Shown one piece after another: positions 25,238-33,907 of a DNA stretch of 64,000 nucleotides (its first letter is position 1; each line of letters opens with the position of its first letter). The position numbers and the translations under genes are program-made. The notes below the pieces were generated by a model. The model saw only the letters and a program-made list of their open reading frames with translations, was not told where the DNA came from and did no database searches. The stretch spans positions 1 through 64,000 of the forward strand of contig JAAXHJ010000020.1 of assembly GCA_012270965.1 (NCBI GenBank), written 5' to 3'. The stretch is from Candidatus Palauibacter poriticola (GTDB lineage: Bacteria > Gemmatimonadota > Gemmatimonadetes > Palauibacterales > Palauibacteraceae).

Positions 25238-27076
25238 ATGGCCATGACCGACGCGCATTCCACCGGGATCTGGAGCTGGCTGACGACGGTCGACCACAAG
25301 CGGATCGCGATCATGTACTTCGTGGCCGGGTTCGCCTTCCTGCTCATCGCGGGCTTCGAGGGACAGCTCATCCGGCTCCAGCTCGCCGCGCCCGCACGCA
25401 GCCTCCTCGATCCGGACCTGTACAACCAGTTGTTCACGATGCACGGCACGACGATGGTGTTCTTCGCCGGCATGCCGCTCGTCGTCGCCTTCTTCAACTT
25501 CGTCGTGCCCCTGCAGATCGGGGCGCGCGACGTGGCCTTCCCGCGCCTGAACGCGTTCTCCTTCTGGGTGTTCCTCTTCGGTGGCCTCTTCCTGTATGCG
25601 AGCGTCCCCCTCCGGGTGATGCCCGACGGGGGTTGGTTCGCGTACATGCCGCTGACGAATCCCGAGTATTCGCCGGGTCCGGGCATCGACTTCTACGTCC
25701 TCTCGCTCCTGATTTCCGGCGTCGGGTCGATCGCGGGCGGCCTAAACTTCCTCGTCACGATCCTCAACATGAGGGCGCCGGGGATGACGTTCATGAGGAT
25801 GCCGCTCTTCACCTGGATGGCGCTCATCGTCTCCGCGCTCATCCTGCTTGCCTTCCCGCCCTTCACGGTCGGCCTCATCTTCATGCTCTTCGACCGCCGC
25901 TTCGGAACGCACTTCTTCGACGCGGCGGCGGGCGCGGATCCCGTCCTCTGGCAGCACCTGTTCTGGGTCTTCGGGCACCCCGAGGTCTACATCCTCATCC
26001 TGCCGGCCTTCGGCATCGTCTCCGACGTGATCCCGACCTTCTCGCGGAAGATCCTGTTCGGGTATCCCGTCGTCGTCTTCTCGGGCGTCCTCATCGCCTT
26101 CCTCGGCTTCGGCGTCTGGGTGCACCACATGTTCTCGGTCGGACTCGGGCCGGTGGTGAACGCGGTCTTCGGCGGGGCGACGATGCTCATCGCGATTCCC
26201 ACCGGGATCAAGATCTTCAACTGGATCGCGACGATGTGGGGGGGACGGTTACGCTTCCGGACGGCGATGCTCTTCGCGGCCGGACTCGTGGCGACGTTTA
26301 CGATCGGCGGCCTGAGCGGCGTCATGCACAGCTCGCCCCCCGCGGATCTGCAGCAGACGGACACGTACTTCGTGGTGGCGCACTTCCACTACGTGCTCAT
26401 CGGCGGCACCGTCTTCGGCCTCTTCTGCGGCTTCTACTACTGGTTCCCGAAGGCGACGGGACGGATGCTTCACGAGGGCTTGGGGCAGGCGCACTTCTGG
26501 CTCAGCTTCCTCGCGCTGAATATGACCTTCTTCCCGATGCACTTCTCGGGGCTCCTGGGGATGCCGAGGCGTACGTACACGTACGCGGAGGGGCTGGGCC
26601 TGGAAGTGTTCAACCTGATCTCGACCATCGGGGCCTTCATCTTCACGCTCTCCTTCGTGCCGCCGGTCTGGAATCTGTGGCGCGCGCGGCGGCGGGGAGA
26701 GCCGGCCGGCCACAACCCGTGGGACGCGTCGACGCTCGAATGGACGATGGCCTCGCCGCCGCCGCACTACAACTTCGCGGAGATCCCGACCGTCGACCGG
26801 CGCGATCCGCTCTGGCATCCCTACATCGAACCGGAATCGCGCGGAGATGGGGATGAACCCGGGGGCGCCGTGCCGCGACGGCAGCCGCACGAGCCGCCGG
26901 CGCCGGTGGTCATGCCGAATCCGTCGCACTGGCCGCTCGTGCTCGCCGTGGGGATGCTCCTCATGACGATCGGCGGGCTTGGGTCGCTTGGGCTGACGCT
27001 CTTCGGCCTGCTCGTGACGGCGGTGGGGCTCTTCGCGTGGGCCTTCGAGCCCCCGTTCGGCGAGGAGGCGCGCTGA
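25238..27076 (+). CDS. coxA: Cytochrome c oxidase subunit I
   Basis: The 612-residue polytopic protein has the haem and CuB ligands in FTMHGTTMVFFAG, FGHPEVYILILPAFG (including the Tyr that crosslinks to a His), VHHMFSVG and VAHFHYVLIGG, plus the K-channel Lys in TGIKIFNW. The Glu in HPEV is typical of A1-type oxidases. After the usual end (EWTMASPPPHYNFAEIP) there is a linker and two extra membrane helices (PNPSHWPLVLAVGMLLM onward), an extension I recall from some caa3 oxidases. The ATG is at 25238 or 25244. coxC follows with an overlapping stop/start. Confidence 0.97.
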   Translation: MAMTDAHSTGIWSWLTTVDHKRIAIMYFVAGFAFLLIAGFEGQLIRLQLAAPARSLLDPDLYNQLFTMHGTTMVFFAGMPLVVAFFNFVVPLQIGARDVAFPRLNAFSFWVFLFGGLFLYASVPLRVMPDGGWFAYMPLTNPEYSPGPGIDFYVLSLLISGVGSIAGGLNFLVTILNMRAPGMTFMRMPLFTWMALIVSALILLAFPPFTVGLIFMLFDRRFGTHFFDAAAGADPVLWQHLFWVFGHPEVYILILPAFGIVSDVIPTFSRKILFGYPVVVFSGVLIAFLGFGVWVHHMFSVGLGPVVNAVFGGATMLIAIPTGIKIFNWIATMWGGRLRFRTAMLFAAGLVATFTIGGLSGVMHSSPPADLQQTDTYFVVAHFHYVLIGGTVFGLFCGFYYWFPKATGRMLHEGLGQAHFWLSFLALNMTFFPMHFSGLLGMPRRTYTYAEGLGLEVFNLISTIGAFIFTLSFVPPVWNLWRARRRGEPAGHNPWDASTLEWTMASPPPHYNFAEIPTVDRRDPLWHPYIEPESRGDGDEPGGAVPRRQPHEPPAPVVMPNPSHWPLVLAVGMLLMTIGGLGSLGLTLFGLLVTAVGLFAWAFEPPFGEEAR

Positions 27077-27645
27077 TGGAGGGGCCGACCTCGACGGGAA
27101 TCCCGAACCGCAAGCTCGCGATGTGGACCTTCATCGGGTCCGAGTGCATGCTCTTCGGCACCCTGATCGCCACCTACATGATCTATCGCGGCCGGAACCT
27201 CGTGCCGCCCTATCCGCACGACCTGCTGAACATCCCGTTCATCACGGTCACGACCTTCGTGCTCCTGATGAGCAGCCTCATGATGGTGCTCGCGCTCGCG
27301 GCGGTGCAGAGGAACGATCTGCGGGCGACGAAGCTGTGGCTCGCGCTGACGGCGTTGTTCGGCCTCATCTTCCTCGGCGGCCAGTACTACGAGTTCAGCC
27401 ATTTCGTTCACGAGGGGCTGCCGCTGTCGAGGAACCTGTTCTCCTCGACCTTCTTCGTCCTGACGGGGACGCACGGGGCCCACGTCGCGGGAGGCGTGAT
27501 CTGGCTGGGCACGCTCCTCGTGAGGGCCATCGACGGGAAGCTCGACGCCCGCCACGCGGAGACGGTGGAAATCGCCGGCCTGTACTGGCACTTCGTGGAC
27601 GTCGTGTGGATTATCCTCTTCACGCTCATCTACCTGCTGGTGTGA
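27076..27645 (+). CDS. coxC: Cytochrome c oxidase subunit III
   Basis: The 189-residue protein has five membrane helices and subunit III landmarks: KLAMWTFIGSECMLFGTLIA, GGQYYEFSHFV, FFVLTGTHGAHVAGGVIW and YWHFVDVVWIILF. It is the short five-helix form common in bacterial caa3 oxidases and stabilises subunit I. ATG 27076 overlaps the coxA stop, with GAGGAGG upstream; the ORF-track start at 27037 lies within coxA. Confidence 0.95.
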   Translation: MEGPTSTGIPNRKLAMWTFIGSECMLFGTLIATYMIYRGRNLVPPYPHDLLNIPFITVTTFVLLMSSLMMVLALAAVQRNDLRATKLWLALTALFGLIFLGGQYYEFSHFVHEGLPLSRNLFSSTFFVLTGTHGAHVAGGVIWLGTLLVRAIDGKLDARHAETVEIAGLYWHFVDVVWIILFTLIYLLV

Positions 27646-27652
27646 GGTCCAC

Positions 27653-27949
27653 GTGAGCCGCCAGTCCGCCGAAGCGCACCCGAGCACGCGCCTCTACGTC
27701 GCCATCGCGGTGATCCTCGCCGCCCTGACGGCACTCGAAGTGATGGTGTTCTACATCGAGGCGCTCGCTCCCGTGCTGATCCCGATCCTGATCGTGATGA
27801 TGGCGGCGAAGTTCGCACTCGTCGCGATGTTCTTCATGCACCTGAAGTCCGATGGCCCGGTCCTCACCGCCATCTTCGCCTGGGCGGTCTTCATCGCGAC
27901 CGCCATCGTCGTGGGGCTGATGGCGATCTTCGGCAAGTTCGCCGGGTGA
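27653..27949 (+). CDS. Cytochrome c oxidase subunit IV (prokaryotic type)
   Basis: The 98-residue protein has three hydrophobic helices: LYVAIAVILAALTALEVMVF, LIPILIVMMAAKFALVAMFF followed by MHLKSD, and AIFAWAVFIATAIVVGLMAI. The AKFALVAMFFMHLKSD stretch is characteristic of the prokaryotic subunit IV family. It ends the oxidase operon. The GTG start at 27653 has GAGG six bases upstream. Confidence 0.9.
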   Translation: MSRQSAEAHPSTRLYVAIAVILAALTALEVMVFYIEALAPVLIPILIVMMAAKFALVAMFFMHLKSDGPVLTAIFAWAVFIATAIVVGLMAIFGKFAG

Positions 27950-28031
27950 CCGGTCTTCGCCGGCGCCGGCGGGACGAGGCGGCGTCCGCGCTCCCTGCGG
28001 CGCAAGCTCCGGTGAGGCGCCGGGCGAGGGT

Positions 28032-28835
28032 TCAGCGGGCGGGGGTTGCGGAGAGCGCGTAGAGAAAGAGGTTCACGCCCATCCTGAACGCGGACTCCCG
28101 GACCTCCGGCGCGTCCCCGTGTACGCCCTCGTCCTCCCAGCCGTCCCCGAGGTCGGATTCGAAACTGTAGTAGACCGCCAGGCGGCCATCGAGGAAGATG
28201 CCGAAGCCCTGCGCGGGATTCCCATCGTGTTCGTGAATCTTGGGCAGGCCGTCCGGCATCTCGTAGAAGACTCGGTAGATGCTGTGCTCAAGCGGCACTT
28301 CGGCGAGGGGTGTGTCCGGAAAGAGGCGGGCAATCTCCCGGCGAAAGGATTCGTCCAGGCCGTAGTTGTCGTCCACGTGCAGGAAGCCGCCCCCGTAGAG
28401 GTAGGCGCGCAGGCGTTCGATCTCGAGCGCGGTGAAGGACATGTTCCCGTGGCCCGTCGCGTACAGGTACGGATGGTCGGCGAGGTCGGGATCCGCGGCG
28501 CCCACCTCCGCGGGCCGGCCGGCCACCGGAATCCCGGTCCGGAGCCGGATCTGTTCGAGGAGGTTGCCGAGGCTCGAGGGATTCGCGTACCAGTCGCCCC
28601 CGCCGTCGTAGCGCAGGCGCGTGATCGTCGGTGGCTCCGTCCGCGGCGCCCCTCCCGGCGGCTGGCCGGCGAGACCGGGACAGGATCCGAGCGCGGCCAG
28701 CGCGGCGGCGGCGACCGCGACGAGTCCGAGGACGATCTGCGGCGCGCGGTCGCCGCGCCGCTGCGTGGCGCGGCAGTGCGGACAGATGCGCGTCGCGTCC
28801 GGCACGCGGCACCGGCAGCTCCTGCACGGCTTCAT
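28032..28835 (-). CDS. DUF4159 protein with N-terminal zinc ribbon and membrane anchor
   Basis: The 267-residue protein has three parts. Residues 1-25 hold a CxxC...CxxC zinc ribbon (CRSC and CPHC). A membrane helix (IVLGLVAVAAAALAALG) follows at about 33-50. The rest is a DUF4159 domain with ITRLRYDGGGDWYANPSSL, YATGHGNMSFTALEIERLRA, GGGFLHVDDNYGLD and FGIFLDGRLAVYYSFESDLG. DUF4159 is related to class I amidotransferase-like folds and is often found with MoxR/DUF58 gene sets; its function is unknown. It converges with the oxidase operon. ATG 28835 has only a weak ribosome site. Confidence 0.85.
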   Translation of the reverse strand: MKPCRSCRCRVPDATRICPHCRATQRRGDRAPQIVLGLVAVAAAALAALGSCPGLAGQPPGGAPRTEPPTITRLRYDGGGDWYANPSSLGNLLEQIRLRTGIPVAGRPAEVGAADPDLADHPYLYATGHGNMSFTALEIERLRAYLYGGGFLHVDDNYGLDESFRREIARLFPDTPLAEVPLEHSIYRVFYEMPDGLPKIHEHDGNPAQGFGIFLDGRLAVYYSFESDLGDGWEDEGVHGDAPEVRESAFRMGVNLFLYALSATPAR

Positions 28836-28918
28836 TTGCCTGAGTTCATCGTGGTGCCTCGGTCGCGTGGCGCGGCGCCCCGGCCGCGCCCTGTCCCACC
28901 CGTCTTCCCGCCGCCGCT

Positions 28919-28955
28919 CTCGGCGCTGACGCGGGGTCTCACCGCGCGGCCCGCT
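28919..28955 (-). repeat. Dispersed palindromic repeat, half copy g (reverse orientation)
   Basis: CTCGGCGCTGACGCGGGGTC on the + strand matches the reverse complement of one half of copy c (GCGGCGCTGACGCGGGGG), then diverges into CTCACCGCGCGGCCCGC. It lies in the 240-base divergent gap between the DUF4159 gene and the E1 gene, where I otherwise see no convincing element. Confidence 0.45.
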
Positions 28956-29075
28956 ACGGGTGCGGATCGAGGATGGGCAGGTAGATTATCGGTTCGCGCG
29001 CCCCGTGGCGAAGGCTTACGATGTGCCGCGCGACGGGCCGCTTCCCGGCCTGGCGGACCACAGAGAACCTGAGCG

Positions 29076-30215
29076 ATGCGTCGATACTCGGCCTACGACC
29101 CCCCTGAGTACGTCTCTTGGCAGCCGGACCCCGAACTCCTGGAGGAGTACGGATCGCGCATCCGGGCGGACGACGCCCGCGAACGCGAGATCGCCGCGCT
29201 GCCGACCGATGCGCACATCGCGCTGTATCGCGGGCTCCTCCGCTTCCGCCTCAGCGATATCGCCCTCACGAGGTGGGTGAAACAGGGCGTGATCTCGAAG
29301 GCGTGGCTCGGGACCGGCGAGGAGGCCGTGACCGTGGGGGCGGTGAACGCGCTCGACCGTCGCGGCCCCGACGGAGACATCGTGGGGCCCATGATCCGCA
29401 ACCAGGGCGCGAACCACGAAATGGGCATGCCGATGGCGGAGGTGTTTCGCACCTACCTCGGGACGGCGGACGCCCCGGCGGGGGGACGGGACGTGCACCT
29501 TGGAGATCTGCGCTACGGCGTGTGTCCGCCCATCAGCATGGTCGCGACGCTGTCGACGGTCATGAACGGGTTTGCCCTCGCCTTCCGGATGCGCGGAGAA
29601 CGCCGGGTGGCGCTGACGTGGGTCGGGGACGGCGCGACGAAACACGGCGAGGCGCACGAGGCGTTCGCCTTCGCGGCGTCGCTCCGGCTGCCGATCGTCT
29701 TCATCATCCAGAACAACCAGGTGGCGCTGGGGACGCGGCTCAACCAGCACCACGTGCCGCCGGACTTCTCGGATTGGGGCGCGGCGTACGGGATTCCCTC
29801 CGAATCGGTGGAAGGGAACCACGTGCTCGAGGTCTACGCGGCGACGCGGGTGGCGGCCGAGCGCTGCCGGCGGGGGGAGGGTCCGCAGCTCATCGAGGCG
29901 CGCACCTTCCGCATGGGAGGGCACGCCACGCACGACGTGCGCGAGGCCCGGGCCACCTTCTCGCCCGACTTGTTCCGATACTGGGGGCGGCGCGATCCCA
30001 TCGGGCTCTACGAAGAGTACCTGGCGGGGATCGATCTCGGAGTCGCCGGCACCGGAAACCTGCGAGAGCGGAACCTCCGAAGGCTCGCTTTGGTGGAGCG
30101 GGAGGTGGAGTCGGAGATCGAGCAGGCCGCGGGCGAGGCGCTGGCGAGCCGCGAGACGTCCGCTCCCCGCGGCGAGACGGTGACGCGCGGCGTGTACGGC
30201 GGGGGGGTGGCATGA
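29076..30215 (+). CDS. Thiamine-diphosphate-dependent dehydrogenase E1 component, alpha subunit
   Basis: The 379-residue protein has GVISKAWLGTGEEAVTVGAV, NQGANHEMGMPMAEVFRTYL and the ThDP/Mg site GDGATKHGEAHEAFAF ending IIQNN. It belongs to the 2-oxo acid dehydrogenase E1 alpha family (pyruvate or branched-chain). The E1 beta, E2 and E3 genes are not adjacent, so the substrate cannot be named. The N-terminal WQPDPELLEEYGSRI stretch is longer than in most pyruvate-type subunits. Its stop overlaps the next gene (ATGA). Confidence 0.9.
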   Translation: MRRYSAYDPPEYVSWQPDPELLEEYGSRIRADDAREREIAALPTDAHIALYRGLLRFRLSDIALTRWVKQGVISKAWLGTGEEAVTVGAVNALDRRGPDGDIVGPMIRNQGANHEMGMPMAEVFRTYLGTADAPAGGRDVHLGDLRYGVCPPISMVATLSTVMNGFALAFRMRGERRVALTWVGDGATKHGEAHEAFAFAASLRLPIVFIIQNNQVALGTRLNQHHVPPDFSDWGAAYGIPSESVEGNHVLEVYAATRVAAERCRRGEGPQLIEARTFRMGGHATHDVREARATFSPDLFRYWGRRDPIGLYEEYLAGIDLGVAGTGNLRERNLRRLALVEREVESEIEQAAGEALASRETSAPRGETVTRGVYGGGVA

Positions 30216-30670
30216 CGGCCGGGGGTGCCCGCCCGCGGTGGTCGGGCCGGATCGGCGGCGCATCGTGGACGTTGTACGACGCCGCCCGGGCGCCGTCCGG
30301 CCTTGGTCTCGGCTATTTCGTTTGCGACGACGCCGAGATGGCGGACCGGCGGACGGCGCTTGCCGCCGGATCGGCCCTCTCGGATCTCGATGACGAAGCC
30401 TTCCGCGCGTTGTGGGAGGCGGGACGACCGCTCACGCGGACCGAGCGCCGGGTCGTCGACGGCAGCGGAGCGATCTGGCTTGCCCAGGGTGTGGGACCGG
30501 TCTGGGCCGGGGGGGGGAGCGCGGCCGGTACCGTGGGCCTTCGACTGCGCTGCATCAGCGCGCATCGCCCCGTGGTGGAGTTGAATGGCGCCATCCTCTC
30601 CGAGATGTCGGATGCGGAACTGATCGCGTGCGTCGGCGCGCCCGAAGGGGTCGCTCCATCCTCCGACTGA
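30212..30670 (+). CDS. Hypothetical protein, no recognised family
   Basis: The 152-residue protein starts at ATG 30212, overlapping the E1 stop (ATGA), and its end overlaps rnz. It has no signal peptide or membrane helix. Visible landmarks are SWTLYDAARAPSGLGLGYFV, AGRPLTRTERRVVDGSGAIW and PVVELNGAILSEMSDAELIA. The middle alternates short strands and turns; the end is helical. I do not recognise it. Tight coupling on both sides suggests it is real. Confidence 0.7.
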   Translation: MTAGGARPRWSGRIGGASWTLYDAARAPSGLGLGYFVCDDAEMADRRTALAAGSALSDLDDEAFRALWEAGRPLTRTERRVVDGSGAIWLAQGVGPVWAGGGSAAGTVGLRLRCISAHRPVVELNGAILSEMSDAELIACVGAPEGVAPSSD

Positions 30671-31596
30671 CGTTTCTCGGAACGGCTTCCTCGCGGCCGA
30701 CCGTGTCGCGGAACGTTTCGTCGCTCGCAGTGAAGCGCGAGGGGCGGTTGTTTCTCCTCGACTGCGGCGAGGGGACGCAGCGGCAGATGATGCGCTACGG
30801 GGTGGGCTTCTCCGTCGGAGATATCCTCATCACGCACCTCCACTCCGACCATTACCTCGGACTGGCGGGTCTGCTCCGCACCATGAGCCTTCAGGGGCGC
30901 GAGGAGCCGCTGCGCATATGGGCGCCGTACGGCGCGGGCGAGACGCTCCGCGCGCTCCGCGACTTGGGAGGGGATCGTCTGGCGTTCGACGCGACGGTGC
31001 ATGAACTCCACGCGGGCGAGGCGCTCGAAGGGGAGGGCTTTCGGGTGGAGGCGTTCGCGACCCGGCATACGCGGCGCTCGCTCGGATACGCCCTCATCGA
31101 GGATGCGCGCCCCGGGCGGTTCGATGCGGCGGCGGCTCGCGAGCTGGGCGTCCCGGAAGGTCCGCTCTTCGGCCGCCTCCATCGCGGGGAGAGCGTGGAC
31201 CTCGAGGACGGCCGGCGCGTCCACCCCGCGGATCTTGTGGGGCCTCTGCGGCCCGGCAGGAAGGTCGTGTACACGGGGGACACGCTCCCCTCTCCCGAAA
31301 CGGTCCGCATCTCGCGCGCCGCCGATCTCCTCGTGCACGAGGCGACGTTCGCGGAGGAGGAACGGAGCCGGGCGCGGGAGACCGGCCACTCCACCGCCGC
31401 CGGGGCCGCCCGGATCGCGCGCGCGGCGGGCGCCCGGCGGCTCGTTCTGACGCATGTGAGCGCCCGCTACGCCGAGCGGCCGGCACAACTGCTCGAGGAG
31501 GCGCGCGCCGTCTTCCCCCGGGCGGAACTCGCGCGCGACGGCTGGTCCACCGCTGTTTCCTTCGATGACGGGGATCCGGGGGAACCGGACCCTTGA
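30628..31596 (+). CDS. rnz: Ribonuclease Z
   Basis: The metallo-beta-lactamase-fold protein has LTFLGTASSRPTVSRN, LLDCGEGTQRQMMRYG, ITHLHSDHYLGLAGLL (zinc-binding HxHxDH), VVYTGDT and GHSTAAGAA, the RNase Z pattern. It trims tRNA 3' ends. No ATG exists near the true N-terminus. The nearest usable start is GTG 30628, giving 322 residues and a 43-base overlap with the preceding gene; a non-standard start closer to LTFLG is possible. The stop overlaps the next gene (TTGA). Confidence 0.93.
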   Translation: MRRRARRGRSILRLTFLGTASSRPTVSRNVSSLAVKREGRLFLLDCGEGTQRQMMRYGVGFSVGDILITHLHSDHYLGLAGLLRTMSLQGREEPLRIWAPYGAGETLRALRDLGGDRLAFDATVHELHAGEALEGEGFRVEAFATRHTRRSLGYALIEDARPGRFDAAAARELGVPEGPLFGRLHRGESVDLEDGRRVHPADLVGPLRPGRKVVYTGDTLPSPETVRISRAADLLVHEATFAEEERSRARETGHSTAAGAARIARAAGARRLVLTHVSARYAERPAQLLEEARAVFPRAELARDGWSTAVSFDDGDPGEPDP

Positions 31597-33584
31597 TCCG
31601 CGTGCGCGTACCCGGGGACAAGTCGATCTCCCACCGGGCCGCGCTCATCGCGCCGCTCGCGTCGACGGGGTCCGTTGTGCGCGGCCTTTCGGACGGCGCC
31701 GACGTGCGGGCCAGCGTGCGGGCGATGAGGCGGCTCGGGGCCGCCGTGGAGTGCGCCGAGGAGGAGCGTGGCCTCACGATCCGTTGCGCGGGCGGCGGGC
31801 TCGACCCCGGCCCGGCTCCTGGGCTTGACTGCGGGAACAGCGGGACGACGGCACGCCTTCTCGCCGGGATCCTGGCGGGTTCCGGCATCGCGGCCGTCTT
31901 GGACGGCGACCCGTCGCTTCGCAGCCGCCCCATGCGCCGCGTCATCTATCCGCTGCAGGCCATGGGGGCGCGCATCGAGTACGCCGGGGCACCGGAGCGG
32001 CTGCCCGTGCGCCTCCGCGGACGAGCCACCGGAACCCTCCGGACGCTGCGCCACCGCGGCAGGGTCGCCAGCGCCCAGGTCAAGTCGGCCGTGCTTCTGG
32101 CCGGCGTGCTGGCCCGCGTGCGGGTCGAAGTCAGCGAACCCGCCCTCTCCCGGGACCACACCGAGCGCATGCTGGCCGAGATGGGTGTGCCGCTCGCATT
32201 CGACCCCGGGCGGACCGGAGCGGGGGAGGTGAGCTTCGACCCATCCGGTTGGGAAGGCGGGCTCCAGGGTCTCCGCATGACCGTGCCCGGCGACCCTTCC
32301 TCGGCCGCCTTCCTGATCGGGGCGTCGCTCCTCGGCGGGCGCGCGGCGAGGGTGGAATCCGTGGCTGCCAATCCCGGGCGTATCGGTTTTCTTTCGGTGC
32401 TCGAGCAGATGGGTGCGGGGATCGACCGGGACCCCGCGCCGGCCCAGGCGGGCGAACCGCTGGAGACGTGGACCGTCCATCCCCCGGATGGCCTGCGGGC
32501 GTTTTCGATCGGCGGCGACCTGATTCCGCGGGTGATCGACGAGATTCCCCTCCTCGCCGTCCTTGCCGCCCGGGCGCGGGGCCGCTCCGAGATTCGCGAC
32601 GCCGCCGAGTTGCGCGTGAAGGAGAGCGACCGCCTGGCCGTGCTGGCCCGGACGCTCGCGAAGCTCGGCGTCGTTGTGGAGGAACGGTCCGGCGGTCTCG
32701 CGATCCAGGGCCGTTCCGGGCGGTTGCGCGGCAGCGTCGAGACGCGTGGCGACCACCGGATCGCCATGGCGTTCGGGGTCCTCGACGCGGCGGGAGACGC
32801 GGACCTGAGGATCGACGACCTGGCCTGCGCGGACGTCTCGTATCCGGGCTTTTGGGAGGCGCTCGAGCCCTTCCGCCGCGGCTCCCCCCGGGGGTCTTTC
32901 TCGCGGACGGGAGGAGTAATCGCGGTGGACGGCCCCGCCGCTTCCGGCAAGAGCAGCACCGCGCGGAGCGTGGCGCAACGACTCGGCTTCTTGCATGTGA
33001 ACTCCGGGCTGCTCTACAGGGCGATCACGTGGTGGGCCCTCGGCAGGGGCATCGCCGAGGACGGGGCCGCGATCGAGGCCGCCGTACCCGGGCTGGACGT
33101 CGATCTCGTCCCCGCGCGCGGAGGATTCCAGGTATGCGTAGACGGTGCCCGGCCTGGTCCGGCCCTCGAATCACCCGAGGTGACGGCGCGGGTGTCCGCC
33201 GTTTCCGCGCTTCCGGCGGTTCGGGGAGTCGTCTTGGAACGGCTGCGCCGGGCGGATCGCCACCACGAGATCGTTTGCGACGGACGCGACATCGGCACGG
33301 CGGTCTTCCCCGGCGCGGATCTGAAGATCTTCCTCGTGGCGGAGGCCGGCGAGCGGGCCCGCCGCCGACTGCGCCAGCGCGGCGCTCCCTTCACGGAGGA
33401 TGACATCGAGCGCGAGACCCGGCGTATCGAGGCGCGCGACCGCTTGGATCGATCGCGCCCGCTGTCGCCGCTGCGGCGAGCTTCCGACGCCATCGAGATC
33501 GATACGACCTCCATGCCCCCGGACCGGGTCGTGGATGCGATCCTCGAGCTGGCGGCCTCCGCTTTCCGCGTTACGAGCACATGA
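31593..33584 (+). CDS. aroA-cmk: Bifunctional EPSP synthase / cytidylate kinase (AroA-CMK fusion)
   Basis: One 663-residue frame joins two enzymes. Residues 1 to about 435 are 3-phosphoshikimate 1-carboxyvinyltransferase: VPGDKSISHRAALIAPLA, CGNSGTTARLLAG, VASAQVKSAVLLAG, VPGDPSSAAF, RVIDEIPLL and VKESDRL. From about 444 it is cytidylate kinase: VDGPAASGKSSTARSVAQRL, YRAITWWAL, CDGRDIGTAVFPGAD and ARDRLDRSRPLSPL. The linker is short (RGSPRGSFSRTGG). The domains act in aromatic amino acid and pyrimidine nucleotide synthesis. aroA-cmk-rpsA order is common in bacteria, and fused versions are known in some proteobacteria. The TTG start overlaps the rnz stop. Confidence 0.95.
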   Translation: MIRVRVPGDKSISHRAALIAPLASTGSVVRGLSDGADVRASVRAMRRLGAAVECAEEERGLTIRCAGGGLDPGPAPGLDCGNSGTTARLLAGILAGSGIAAVLDGDPSLRSRPMRRVIYPLQAMGARIEYAGAPERLPVRLRGRATGTLRTLRHRGRVASAQVKSAVLLAGVLARVRVEVSEPALSRDHTERMLAEMGVPLAFDPGRTGAGEVSFDPSGWEGGLQGLRMTVPGDPSSAAFLIGASLLGGRAARVESVAANPGRIGFLSVLEQMGAGIDRDPAPAQAGEPLETWTVHPPDGLRAFSIGGDLIPRVIDEIPLLAVLAARARGRSEIRDAAELRVKESDRLAVLARTLAKLGVVVEERSGGLAIQGRSGRLRGSVETRGDHRIAMAFGVLDAAGDADLRIDDLACADVSYPGFWEALEPFRRGSPRGSFSRTGGVIAVDGPAASGKSSTARSVAQRLGFLHVNSGLLYRAITWWALGRGIAEDGAAIEAAVPGLDVDLVPARGGFQVCVDGARPGPALESPEVTARVSAVSALPAVRGVVLERLRRADRHHEIVCDGRDIGTAVFPGADLKIFLVAEAGERARRRLRQRGAPFTEDDIERETRRIEARDRLDRSRPLSPLRRASDAIEIDTTSMPPDRVVDAILELAASAFRVTST

Positions 33585-33676
33585 CCTGTCCGGTTTGAAC
33601 GGAGCACCCACGCCCGCACGCGGGAGTGGAGATGGGACCGGCCGGGGCATTCCGCGAGCGAGGGCTCACTCATCGC

Positions 33677-33695
33677 GGACGGCGATTCGCCGTCC
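33677..33695 (+). repeat. Perfect hairpin just upstream of the rpsA promoter
   Basis: GGACGGCGATTCGCCGTCC folds into an eight-pair stem with a three-base loop. It abuts the -35 box. It has no T-tract, so it is either a weak terminator of the aroA-cmk transcript or an operator-like site. Confidence 0.6.
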
Positions 33696-33696
33696 G

Positions 33697-33725
33697 TTGA
33701 CGCTCTCGCGGTCCGAATCTAAGTT
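33697..33725 (+). promoter_or_regulatory. Sigma-70-like promoter of rpsA
   Basis: TTGACG (33697-33702) and TAAGTT (33720-33725) are separated by 17 bases, the best-looking housekeeping promoter in the window. Its position ahead of an abundant ribosomal protein fits. Confidence 0.6.
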
Positions 33726-33907
33726 GGCGCACTGTTCGAGGATCGGTGGCGGAAAAAGTGGCGCTCCGCCCCGCATCCTGTGGAGACCCGACACGAGGGG
33801 ATCGGCCGGCGGCTGGGCGGAGATGGTGAGGCTCGGTTGAGGTCGATTCTTCTTGCCACGAGGCCCGGCGGGACGCACCGTTGGCCCCGCGCGGGAGCTT
33901 GATTCCC

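Larger units (their letters stand above)
33585..33907 (+). other. Intergenic region upstream of rpsA
   Basis: 323 bases without a gene. It contains a strong hairpin (33677-33695), a good promoter (33697-33725) and about 180 bases of untranslated leader to the rpsA ATG. Long leaders on rpsA can mediate autoregulation by S1 in other bacteria, but I cannot identify a specific S1-binding structure here. Confidence 0.6.

Noticed and set aside
27958-27972. GC palindrome CGCCGGCGCCGGC after the oxidase operon as a terminator
   Set aside because: It is short, self-complementary simple sequence without a T-tract; common by chance at this G+C content.
28960-29280. ORF starting in the gap before the E1 gene
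   Set aside because: Most of it overlaps the E1 alpha gene in another frame, and the unique part has no motif.
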